Below are positions 1 to 5,580 of a stretch of 6,205 nucleotides of DNA, in pieces. Source of the DNA: Bacteroidales bacterium (GTDB taxonomy: Bacteria > Bacteroidota > Bacteroidia > Bacteroidales > UBA10428); assembly GCA_016926235.1 (NCBI GenBank), contig JAFGOZ010000322.1:1-6205 (forward strand), given 5' to 3'. The notes under the pieces are model-generated. The model saw only the letters and a program-made list of their open reading frames with translations, did no database searches and had not been told where the DNA came from. The translations under genes were made by a program, and so were the position numbers. Positions within the stretch are counted from its first letter, which is position 1. The number at the start of each line of letters is the position of its first letter.

Positions 1-890
1 AGGTGCCAATGTCCCTGAATTCCCACACCGGTTACCGGAGCTCCTTCTGCAAGGAGACGCTTAAGAAGTAACATGGAACTGGCGTGTTTGCCTTTGTTTT
101 CAACTGCGCCTTGCTCGATGTTGTAGTCGTTGTAGTATAGCTCAGCGTCAGGATCAGCTTCATGTGCCCACTTGAAGGCCAGCGTCAGAACATCGGGCCC
201 GACGGCCTGATACCAACTGAAAGTCCGGAGATTTTCTGTCTTACCGTCACCTCCGTCTGCTATCGATTCATTAAATACATCCCAACCAATTATACGTCCT
301 TTGTATCTCCCAACTACAGTCATGATATGACTCTTCAGACGTTCCAGAATGACTTCCCGGCTTGCCTGAGGGCCTGTGTTACCGCGACCAGCAAAACCTG
401 CCATGCTGGGGCGCGGAGCATCAGGAGCCGATGCTGCTGGTGGAGGAGTTGCAGGTTTGGTTGCAGGTTGGATTACAGGTTGGGTTGCAGCCCTGGCTGC
501 TTCTTCCACGACCGGATTTTTTTCCTGGAAAAACCATTGCGGCGACTGAGAATGCCAGGCTAAGGTATGTCCCCAAACCTTTAAGCCATTCTTCTGACAC
601 CACTCAACCATTGCATCGCTTGCTGTAAAGTTGTACTTATCCTCCGAAGGATGGATTGGCTGCGGTTTCATGCAATTTTCCGGGGTAATGATGTCGTATT
701 GCATTTTAATGTGTGCCGCTTCGACCTCAGAGATCTTTGTCAGATCATTTGCAGCTCCAATAAGAAATTTCCCTGCGTATGCTTCTTTTAACGTCTTTTG
801 GGACGCCTTTTGAGTATTGTCCTGACCGTATGCAGAGACAGCTATTACCAAAATCAGGAAGAAGTTGGTAATCAAATTTCTGTTGATCAT
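1..890 (-). CDS. Secreted GH10 endo-1,4-beta-xylanase, N-terminal 296 codons (C-terminus cut by window edge)
   Basis: This is a glycoside hydrolase family 10 enzyme, expected to cleave internal beta-1,4 links in xylan outside the cytoplasm. The frame is open from ATG at 890 to the left edge. Residues 1-22 form a signal peptide (MINRN, hydrophobic FFLILVIAVSAYG, then QDN). GH10 signatures follow in order: ENCMKP (71-76), GHTLAWHSQSPQW (107-119), WDVFNE (203-208) with E208 as the expected acid/base, YYNDYN (252-257) and GVGIQGHWH at the edge. The nucleophile Glu (ITELD region) lies beyond the window. Between the GHTLAWH motif and the helix starting near S177 there is about 45 residues of Pro/Ala/Thr-rich sequence (about 130-175) that ordinary GH10 domains lack. 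It is partly encoded by a 12-nt tandem repeat. No Shine-Dalgarno is visible; an A-rich leader precedes the start, as is common in Bacteroidota. The family call is very secure. Exact substrate and whether CBMs follow cannot be seen. Confidence 0.95.
   Translation of the reverse strand, partial: MINRNLITNFFLILVIAVSAYGQDNTQKASQKTLKEAYAGKFLIGAANDLTKISEVEAAHIKMQYDIITPENCMKPQPIHPSEDKYNFTASDAMVEWCQKNGLKVWGHTLAWHSQSPQWFFQEKNPVVEEAARAATQPVIQPATKPATPPPAASAPDAPRPSMAGFAGRGNTGPQASREVILERLKSHIMTVVGRYKGRIIGWDVFNESIADGGDGKTENLRTFSWYQAVGPDVLTLAFKWAHEADPDAELYYNDYNIEQGAVENKGKHASSMLLLKRLLAEGAPVTGVGIQGHWH
448..495. repeat. 12-nt tandem repeat inside the xylanase gene
   Basis: Four consecutive 12-base units are visible on the plus strand: GTTGCAGGTTTG (448-459), GTTGCAGGTTGG (460-471), ATTACAGGTTGG (472-483) and a degenerate GTTGCAGCCCTG (484-495). 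Because the unit is a multiple of three, it encodes a 4-residue period in the protein (PVIQ, PATK, PATP). Copy number could change without breaking the frame. Confidence 0.8.
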
Positions 891-1131
891 ATTCTATTTT
901 CTTTATGTTAATTTATAAACGCAATTCAGCTTAAATATACAAATATTATTCATTTCCTTTATCAATTATAAGGCATCTTCAGGTGGAACATTCTTATCTG
1001 ATTCTCAATTTATTATTATGGTTGGCTGTGTTACAGGTATGGCCGATACAATTGGATCAAAATCATATAGGTATTTGAAGTTTCTGTCATTTGGGGAACA
1101 ACCTTTAAATAATCTATGAACAGGAAATATT

Positions 1132-1893
1132 TTATATATGATATTGAGAGCTGTACTTTTTTATCCAATATATCAAGCTCAATCCTGCTATAAAAATCGA
1201 AATTAATAACATCTCAATTGAACCCAGATATAAGTTAAATCTTTCGGGTTCTGTCACTCTCAAGTTGCTATTCAAATCAATGTGCATACTACCAAACATT
1301 AATACTATCCAACCAAAATGGAGAGCCCAGGAGTATCCTATGTGGCCCGTTTGAAGAATCAGGCTATTCCTTATAAATCCTACAAGGAATAACGTTGCTA
1401 ATGTTGAAACTCCAATAATACCCCTGTCTTTGAAAATCCACATGTAAAATACGAAGTGTATCAAAGCAAAGCATCCTGCTAATCCAATTGATGCAATTAT
1501 TGGTCTGATTTTTCTTTTATTAACCAATGCAAATAACAAAATTGCTCCTAAAACAATCTCTTCATTAAGAATATAAAATATATCATGGTAATAATCTCTC
1601 CAATTTGTAAATCTGATCTGCACATTATGCTTATTGGCAATGTACTTCATTATCAATAGAGAGCAAATTGCAACTACCCCTGCAAGTGTTATGGATTTCG
1701 CAATTGTTATTATATCTAATTGTAATCCAATATGTTTAAGGAAATACTTATTCCAAAGCAAGTAGCTAAAGAAAAGTATCAATAATGAGCCAACAGACGA
1801 ATTCCACCATCCACCAAAGAAGTAGTACGAAAAAAATCCATACGATAATACTAATAGGGAAAACAGTATTTTTCTTTTTAATCTAAGTATCAT
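1132..1893 (-). CDS. CPBP-family (CAAX protease-like) integral membrane protein with degenerate motifs
   Basis: This 253-residue protein has about seven or eight hydrophobic helices (roughly 10-28, 33-51, 60-84, 105-124, 131-152, 160-180, 187-205, 224-245). It carries the landmarks of the CPBP/Abi family (PF02517 type) of intramembrane glutamic proteases. These are a di-glutamate motif LNEEIVLGAIL (E111, E112), an FxxxH motif FALIH (H146) and a third motif TGHIGYSWALHFGW (H192). Known members act on prenylated or peptide substrates, including bacteriocin precursors or anti-sigma factors, but the substrate here is unknown. Two usual residues are absent: the Arg of EExxxR is Gly116, and the Asn after the last His is replaced by hydrophobic residues (HFGWIV). 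Activity is therefore uncertain. ATG at 1893 is taken because the hydrophobic N-terminus begins right after it; no Shine-Dalgarno is seen. It is flanked by non-coding DNA on both sides, so it is probably monocistronic. Confidence 0.75.
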   Translation of the reverse strand: MILRLKRKILFSLLVLSYGFFSYYFFGGWWNSSVGSLLILFFSYLLWNKYFLKHIGLQLDIITIAKSITLAGVVAICSLLIMKYIANKHNVQIRFTNWRDYYHDIFYILNEEIVLGAILLFALVNKRKIRPIIASIGLAGCFALIHFVFYMWIFKDRGIIGVSTLATLFLVGFIRNSLILQTGHIGYSWALHFGWIVLMFGSMHIDLNSNLRVTEPERFNLYLGSIEMLLISIFIAGLSLIYWIKKYSSQYHI

Positions 1894-2035
1894 CTTGGCA
1901 GAATGTCTTTTTTAGATAGTCCACAAGGGTTTCCGTGTATGGTACAGTATGACGATTCGAAGCGCAAACCTGTCAGACTGCCACAAATGTTATTATTTGT
2001 ACCGTCCAGGTTATGTGCAGGATTTTTCCCCCCTT
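1894..2035. other. Intergenic region with nested inverted repeats
   Basis: These 142 bases lie between the methyltransferase stop and the CPBP start and hold no credible gene. Three short inverted repeats are visible: TGGCAG (1896-1901) with CTGCCA (1978-1983), GGTACA (1941-1946) with TGTACC (1998-2003), and ACAAAT with ATTTGT around 1983-2000. The arms interleave rather than form a single hairpin, and none is followed by a T-run in the direction of the methyltransferase transcript. I see no consensus Bacteroidota promoter for the CPBP gene here. Confidence 0.3.
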
Positions 2036-2713
2036 TTAAACGAGTTTTGTATTGAAATACAATAGTGCTCCATTTTCATTAGGTCTGAGATTGAAAATGA
2101 AGTTGTGTTTTTCGAAATTGGTTTTAAGTTCATTTTCCGAATATAAATTGCCATGTATTATTACTTTAGGGTCTTTCTTTTCAGGGACAGGCACACTGCA
2201 ATAAAAAACAGATCCGGTTTTCATCACTCTCTTTATTTCTTTAATAAAATCCTCAAGGTCTCCAAGGAAATTTAACGAGAGATCGCAGATGACTATATCG
2301 AAAAACTGATCGCTAAAAGGTAATTCATTTGCAGCAGAGACGAAGAACTCAGCATCAGTAAAATGATGAGCCTCAAATTTTCGTGCTGCCTGCTTAATCA
2401 ATCCGGCGCTAATATCGATACCTGTATAAGAAATGTTTGTGTTTAGCAGTTCTGAAGAGAATCCACTACCTGTGGCTATTTCAAGAACATTCTTATTTTG
2501 TATAGTCTGGTATTCCTTTTTAAGGAGTTCAAAATGTTTTGCTATACTTCCTTTAAATTTTTTAGGGAAAATGGATTTTTGTATTATCGAATCATAAGCA
2601 AATGCAAACAGATCACCGAGCCATGGTTTGAATTTTTTAATTCTCCCTTTGTCATCTAAGATAAAATTTATCCCGTCTTTCCGGATAACTTTTATTGTTT
2701 CTTTTGTTTTCAT
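2036..2713 (-). CDS. Class I SAM-dependent methyltransferase (Methyltransf_11-like)
   Basis: This is a 225-residue cytoplasmic protein with a Rossmann-type methyltransferase core. Motif I is VLEIATGSGFS (76-86), which binds the methionine part of S-adenosylmethionine. The acidic residue at the end of strand 2, binding the ribose, is D100 in YTGIDIS. Then come AANELPF (127-133), FDIVICDLSLNFL (138-150) and the helix-strand unit FIKEIKRVMKTGSVFYCSVP, the pattern of UbiE/Methyltransf_11 enzymes. The N-terminal 60 residues (KFKPWLGDLFAFAYD) are a basic and aromatic extension typical of small-molecule or lipid methyltransferases, but the methyl acceptor cannot be inferred. ATG at 2713 opens the frame, with only AT-rich DNA and no Shine-Dalgarno before it. 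The next upstream sequence is the GC-rich RNA-like block, so its promoter is either in the short gap or inside that block. No partner gene suggests a pathway. Confidence 0.88.
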   Translation of the reverse strand: MKTKETIKVIRKDGINFILDDKGRIKKFKPWLGDLFAFAYDSIIQKSIFPKKFKGSIAKHFELLKKEYQTIQNKNVLEIATGSGFSSELLNTNISYTGIDISAGLIKQAARKFEAHHFTDAEFFVSAANELPFSDQFFDIVICDLSLNFLGDLEDFIKEIKRVMKTGSVFYCSVPVPEKKDPKVIIHGNLYSENELKTNFEKHNFIFNLRPNENGALLYFNTKLV

Positions 2714-2740
2714 ATATAGTTACTATTAAATATTCTGGTT

Positions 2741-3110
2741 CCACCTGCTTACGTCGGCCCGGCAATATGGTGAGTTTGAGCTGTCCAACGTAGCCTCAGG
2801 GTAGTCTGCCCCCAATTCACCCGTCTCAGGCGGGGTAACGAAGCAGTTCTGCCGTGTCCCGAGCGACCTTAGAAAGTAACGGGAGTGTAAGGAGGATATG
2901 CCTGAAACGATGAAGCGTAGCGAAGACTGCGGAAGCGCACTATTTGCCATCTTAACACTTCGTAGCTTAAGCTAAGTCTGGTTTCCGGTTTCAATAACCA
3001 AACAAATTTATCCTGGGTGCTGGAGTAAAAGTTTAGGATCCGCCAAAAGGGGGGTGAAGCAATCCCACCTTTGCAGGGCAAAAACCGTGGTAACTTGTCC
3101 CGCCTTAGAT
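2741..3110 (+). ncRNA. Structured RNA block, candidate 5' fragment (domain I region) of a group II intron
   Basis: This stretch is much richer in G+C than the neighbouring AT-rich genes and has no credible protein in either direction. Read on the plus strand it is purine-rich with many GAAA/GCGA-type loops, and it contains several local stems: GGTGA (2769-2773) with TCACC (2817-2821), CCCG (2820-2823) with CGGG (2831-2834), TCCCG (2857-2861) with CGGGA (2880-2884) and AAAGG (3046-3050) with CCTTT (3068-3072). GGCGGG near 2829-2834 can also pair at long range with CCCGCC at 3099-3104. This texture resembles domain I of bacterial group II introns. I do not see the GTGYG 5' end, a reverse transcriptase or a domain V hairpin on either strand, so an intact intron is ruled out. 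Boundaries are approximate. Another structured RNA class remains possible. Confidence 0.42.
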
Positions 3111-3226
3111 AGATAACAGCTTGCCAATATTGTCGGTTTTTGGCCTGTGTACTAGATTTCAGATTGTCTTACGCATTTAGTCAAGGGCTTTTTACTTCAA
3201 TACTGGTAATCAATGTTACATTAATG
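3111..3226. other. AT-rich spacer between the RNA-like block and the DUF4386 gene
   Basis: The base composition returns to that of the surrounding genes. It holds the 3' flank of the DUF4386 gene. A 10-base perfect palindrome ACATTAATGT ends just at the stop codon of that gene (3218-3227), and AATGTTA occurs twice 11 bases apart. No gene, rho-independent terminator or promoter can be supported. Confidence 0.4.
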
Positions 3227-3838
3227 TTATACCTTACCTCCTTTTATGAGAAGCCATATAGCAAAGGACATTTCACCAACAATACTTGGTATGGCTACTA
3301 ATGCTAAAAAGATTGAACTGTACTCTTCATAGTTTTGGAGTAAGAAGTGTGCCCCTGTATCAACCATATACATAATTCCTGAAATGACTAGAAAAACTGC
3401 AATTACTTTTGGTTTTCCAATAATTCTGCCTATTAAAATAAGGTGTATTCCAAAAAAGAATAGCCCGATCAGCCATATGATATTAAAATTATCAACTTGT
3501 CTTAAAATTTCATTACTGGAACTTGATAGTAATGAAACAGGAAGGGCAAATATTGCTACGGCCATTATAGCAGCATGCATCATTCTGAATAGTGTACTTA
3601 ATCCTGATAAATTATGGTTTTTATATAATTCATACAATGCCCATGCGACAACAATATCAAAAACCACGGTAATCAAGAAAGCCATTATACCGAATCTTAC
3701 AATCACATGATTCTCCTGGATAGTAACTAAAGGATCTTTTATAATTGACTCGAGTACAAAGAAATTAGCAAATATTGCAGCAAAGAAAATAATCAGGTAG
3801 CTAACACCTGCAATTATCGAGAGTTTTCTTGGTTTCAT
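3227..3838 (-). CDS. DUF4386-family integral membrane protein
   Basis: This 203-residue protein has about six membrane helices (roughly 7-29, 48-72, 86-108, 118-139, 144-162, 174-198) and no signal peptide separate from the first helix. It matches the DUF4386 family (PF14329) in layout and in several stretches: the N-terminal RKLSIIAGVSYLIIFFAAIFA pattern, an A-L-Y-E-L-Y-K turn after helix 2, GLFFFGIHLILIGRII (125-140) and the C-terminal PSIVGEMSFAIWLLIKG (184-200). The family is widespread in Bacteroidota, Firmicutes and Actinobacteria and has no known function; it is often a solitary gene, as here. ATG at 3838 gives the expected family start. The leader is A-rich without a Shine-Dalgarno. 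Nothing in the sequence predicts a transported substrate or partner. Confidence 0.88.
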   Translation of the reverse strand: MKPRKLSIIAGVSYLIIFFAAIFANFFVLESIIKDPLVTIQENHVIVRFGIMAFLITVVFDIVVAWALYELYKNHNLSGLSTLFRMMHAAIMAVAIFALPVSLLSSSSNEILRQVDNFNIIWLIGLFFFGIHLILIGRIIGKPKVIAVFLVISGIMYMVDTGAHFLLQNYEEYSSIFLALVAIPSIVGEMSFAIWLLIKGGKV

Positions 3839-3944
3839 AATTTTTATTGCTTTTTGGGTTATTTATATTTTAACAATTTAACCAATTCACTTGTTCAATA
3901 AAATTCTATTATGTATGTTGCTAAAAGGAGTCTAATTCTGCCTG

Positions 3945-4145
3945 TTATAATATCTTAACTCTGTCCGTAAGAAAATCAACTATTTTATCAAATTGATTAT
4001 TATAAATATAACTGAGCATCTCAGTCATGTTAATACTGTTGACAATGCTTTCAGGATACGGTTTGGTAGATAATCTTTCTTGAAATCGCTTAATGTCAAT
4101 TATATATTTTATGTTATGTATAGTTGTCATATGTAAAAAATACAT
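3945..4145 (-). CDS. Doubtful small ORF, 66 residues, possibly a gene remnant
   Basis: I do not recognise this protein. It has a mixed polar and hydrophobic composition, a basic segment (IDIKRFQERLSTKPYP, about 16-31) and a C-terminal half that could form an amphipathic helix (MLSYIYNNQFDKIVDFL). The codons look plausible for a coding sequence, but there is no Shine-Dalgarno. The start at 4145 (or a second ATG at 4130) lies inside the promoter of the divergent regulator gene. It sits 106 bases upstream of the DUF4386 gene in the same direction. It may be a real small protein, the tail of a decayed gene, or chance. Confidence 0.25.
   Translation of the reverse strand: MYFLHMTTIHNIKYIIDIKRFQERLSTKPYPESIVNSINMTEMLSYIYNNQFDKIVDFLTDRVKIL
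4124..4137. promoter_or_regulatory. Candidate operator 1 (CATATG palindrome over the -33 element)
   Basis: TTGTCATATGTAAA contains the palindrome CATATG (4128-4133) flanked by TTG and AAA. It overlaps the -33 element of the regulator promoter. A near copy lies exactly 40 bases downstream. Binding by the adjacent XRE protein is inferred from position only. Confidence 0.35.
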
Positions 4146-4153
4146 TATATTTG
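4124..4153 (+). promoter_or_regulatory. Bacteroidota-type promoter for the XRE regulator operon
   Basis: TTG at 4124-4126 (the -33 element) is separated by exactly 19 bases from TATATTTG at 4146-4153, a perfect match to the -7 consensus TAnnTTTG of the primary sigma factor of Bacteroidota. Transcription should start near 4160, giving a leader of about 30 bases before the ATG at 4191. The preceding base of the -33 element is G instead of T (GTTG for TTTG). Confidence 0.72.
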
Positions 4154-4164
4154 TAAAGTATTAT

Positions 4165-4178
4165 TTGCATATGAAATA
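4165..4178. promoter_or_regulatory. Candidate operator 2 (CATATG palindrome just after the start site)
   Basis: TTTGCATATGAAAT contains CATATG (4168-4173) with T-rich left and A-rich right flanks, like operator 1. It lies a few bases after the predicted transcription start, where a bound repressor would block the polymerase. The 40-base spacing to operator 1 is close to four helical turns, so both sites would face the same side. Confidence 0.35.
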
Positions 4179-4190
4179 CCCTCTAGTATA

Positions 4191-4400
4191 ATGAAACTTG
4201 GTAATAATATTCGTCGTTTTAGGTTTGAAAAAGATGAAACGCCACAATTGGAACTTGCTAATGCAGTTGGAGTTACACGTCAAACTATCTTTTCAATTGA
4301 AAAAGGGAAATTTGTACCCTCAGCTCTGCTGGCTCTCAAAATAGCCAGATTCTTTAATAAGTCTTTTGAAGAAGTGTTCTATTTAATCGAAGAAGCATAA
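4191..4400 (+). CDS. Small XRE-family helix-turn-helix transcriptional regulator
   Basis: This 69-residue protein is a single HTH domain with almost nothing else. It is of the compact type paired with membrane proteins in many Bacteroidota and Firmicutes. The first helix is IRRFRFEKD. The scanning helix is PQLELANAVGV (18-28) and the recognition helix TRQTIFSIEKGK (29-40), matching the conserved VGVTRQTIxxIEKGK signature. The tail (KFVPSALLALKIARFFNKSFEEVFYL) follows the usual family pattern ending in EEVF. It probably binds DNA as a dimer. It is the first gene of a two-gene unit with the membrane protein 31 bases downstream, behind a good Bacteroidota promoter carrying two similar palindromes, which suggests autoregulation. 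The start at 4191 has no Shine-Dalgarno but matches the family length. The family call is very secure; target genes and signal are unknown. Confidence 0.93.
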   Translation: MKLGNNIRRFRFEKDETPQLELANAVGVTRQTIFSIEKGKFVPSALLALKIARFFNKSFEEVFYLIEEA

Positions 4401-4416
4401 AAACAACTTAAATAAC

Positions 4417-4423
4417 AAGGAGG
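4417..4423 (+). promoter_or_regulatory. Strong Shine-Dalgarno before the membrane protein gene
   Basis: AAGGAGG sits 8 bases before the ATG at 4432 and fixes that start. It is notable because the other genes in the window have A-rich leaders without such a site. Confidence 0.75.
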
Positions 4424-4431
4424 ATTTAAAT

Positions 4432-5319
4432 ATGAAATCACAAATGAAAGTAAATACAAACATTTTATTGATATTCAGTATTATAGCCGTGGTATGTTTA
4501 TTTTATATCCTTTTGCAGGTGAATACTAACCTGGTTGATGCAATAAATATTTATCAAACTGAGTACAAAGCAATACACTATATAATTGGGCTTTCATATT
4601 TTTTTATCCTTATTTTTCATCTCTGGACCATCGTTTACATCTTTGTGCATTTCCGTCACTTTGAGGAGCTAAAGACGTTCAAGATAATCCTGTTGATTAT
4701 TGGAGTTGTCTCTCTCTTTTCATTAGGTGGTGAAAAAGTAATGATTGATGAAATAGCCAAACAGTACAGGGCAGGTCTTTCTATTACTGAGTTAAAAATA
4801 CTTAATGGTTTTCATTTCTTTAATGCTGTATATATACTGGGAATCTTTTTATTTTTACTAAAAACTTATAAACTTATAAGTTATCAGGATGTTAGATCAA
4901 CACCAATTGATGAAAGAATGTTTATAATAGCCCAATTCCTTGGTATCATATCGGGTATCATGGGTTTATTGTTTGTTTTTCATAATATCATTTTCATCGA
5001 CGAAAAATTATTAATCGATAAATACTGGGTATTCATTCCTTTTTTCGTAATGTTTCTAACACCTTATGGATTGGCTGTTCTCTATTGGCTATCCTTAAAA
5101 CGAAAGCAAAAAATAGTTAACTGGTATGATGAAAAGCAACTTCAGGATGTATTAAAATCCTCCCTGACAACACTGATAATATCAATACCAGGCATTGCAG
5201 TCTTTTTATTTATAAAAATTCCTGTTCAACTATATTTTTTTCTGTATTATCTTTTTTTAGTCTTATTTGTATTTTCCAGTACTACATTGTATTTCTTTAA
5301 ATTAAAGGATAATTGTTGA
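4432..5319 (+). CDS. Eight-helix integral membrane protein of unknown function, partner of the XRE regulator
   Basis: I cannot assign this 295-residue protein to a named family. It has about eight hydrophobic helices: 10-30, 48-73, 83-99, 126-145, 163-189, 198-222, 243-263 and 267-290. There is no signal peptide cleavage site and no enzymatic motif I can name. Between helices 6 and 7 there is a basic loop (LKRKQKIVN) followed by WYDEKQLQDVLKS (231-243). The acidic DEKQ stretch before a helix recalls the DE(R/K)Q signature of small membrane proteins encoded with YozG-like XRE regulators, but the resemblance is loose. Helix 2 has a cluster of His and aromatic residues (HLWTIVYIFVHFRHF, 63-77). 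The gene follows the regulator by 31 bases, has a strong AAGGAGG ribosome site and shares its promoter. The regulator probably controls its level. It could be a sensor, transporter or permease-like immunity protein; none can be preferred. Confidence 0.85.
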   Translation: MKSQMKVNTNILLIFSIIAVVCLFYILLQVNTNLVDAINIYQTEYKAIHYIIGLSYFFILIFHLWTIVYIFVHFRHFEELKTFKIILLIIGVVSLFSLGGEKVMIDEIAKQYRAGLSITELKILNGFHFFNAVYILGIFLFLLKTYKLISYQDVRSTPIDERMFIIAQFLGIISGIMGLLFVFHNIIFIDEKLLIDKYWVFIPFFVMFLTPYGLAVLYWLSLKRKQKIVNWYDEKQLQDVLKSSLTTLIISIPGIAVFLFIKIPVQLYFFLYYLFLVLFVFSSTTLYFFKLKDNC

Positions 5320-5328
5320 GAAATTATC
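5308..5328 (+). terminator. Weak stem-loop overlapping the stop codon of the membrane protein gene
   Basis: GATAATT (5308-5314) and AATTATC (5322-5328) form a 7-bp stem around the loop GTTGAGA, which contains the TGA stop (5317-5319). It is followed by ATTTTAATAA. The stem is AT-rich, so it would be a weak terminator. Confidence 0.3.
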
Positions 5329-5368
5329 ATTTTAATAACACTCGAAACCAACCAGTAATCAGAGAATG

Positions 5369-5396
5369 CTGAAATGATTTATTCCGGATATTTCAG
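5369..5396. other. Stem-loop in the convergent intergenic region
   Basis: CTGAAAT (5369-5375) is the exact reverse complement of ATTTCAG (5390-5396), enclosing a 14-base loop that contains the palindrome TCCGGA. No T-run follows on either side. It may be a protein-binding site or part of a 3' untranslated region; no function can be assigned. Confidence 0.4.
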
Positions 5397-5479
5397 GAAA
5401 CTTACCAGCTAGTCCCAGCTATCTCATATATAATGAATTGTCTGTAATGGTCTGGCTGTATAATTAGTGAGCGTTATCC

Positions 5480-5504
5480 TTGTTAATTCTGGAAGAATCA
5501 ACAA
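5480..5504 (-). other. Stem-loop downstream of the DUF3795 gene
   Basis: Read on the minus strand, TTGTTGATTC and GAATTAACAA pair over 10 bp including one G-U, with a 5-base loop TTCCA. On the plus strand the same position is an A-C mismatch, so the fold favours the minus-strand transcript. It starts 76 bases after the DUF3795 stop. It lacks a trailing T-run, so it may stabilise or end the transcript from the DUF3795 side but is not a classical terminator. Confidence 0.45.
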
Positions 5505-5580
5505 TCCCAACCCTTTGACAGAAGGTTTCTTTCGCCCGGGGGGGAGGCCATTAATTACATGATCCGTGTCACAAGGCGAT

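Noticed and set aside
162..813. Several open frames (162-563, 362-628, 421-603, 631-813) across the xylanase region
   Set aside because: They are other-frame shadows of the GH10 gene, whose minus-strand frame shows clear family motifs throughout. Their composition (Cys/Arg or Pro/Thr runs) reflects the repeat read out of frame.
932..965. Possible promoter for the xylanase (TATATTTA with an upstream TTG on the minus strand)
   Set aside because: The -7 element lacks the final G and the spacing is 23 rather than about 19 bases, so it does not meet the consensus well enough.
1018..1119. Plus-strand 33-codon ORF beginning MVGCVTG, in a frame open from 919
   Set aside because: It is too short, lacks a ribosome site, matches no family I know, and lies in the gap between two minus-strand genes.
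2726..3081. Two overlapping minus-strand ORFs of 74 and 70 codons
   Set aside because: They lie across the GC-rich RNA-like block, have no domain, no ribosome site and a composition (many Ser, Pro, Arg, Cys) typical of translating structured RNA antisense.
3384..3710. Plus-strand 108-codon ORF
   Set aside because: It is antisense to the DUF4386 gene, which has a clear family match and membrane pattern.
5538..5544. Run of seven G residues near the DUF3795 stop
   Set aside because: Non-coding and possibly a phase-variable tract in principle, but it lies outside any gene and is also a typical sequencing-error spot, so no claim is made.
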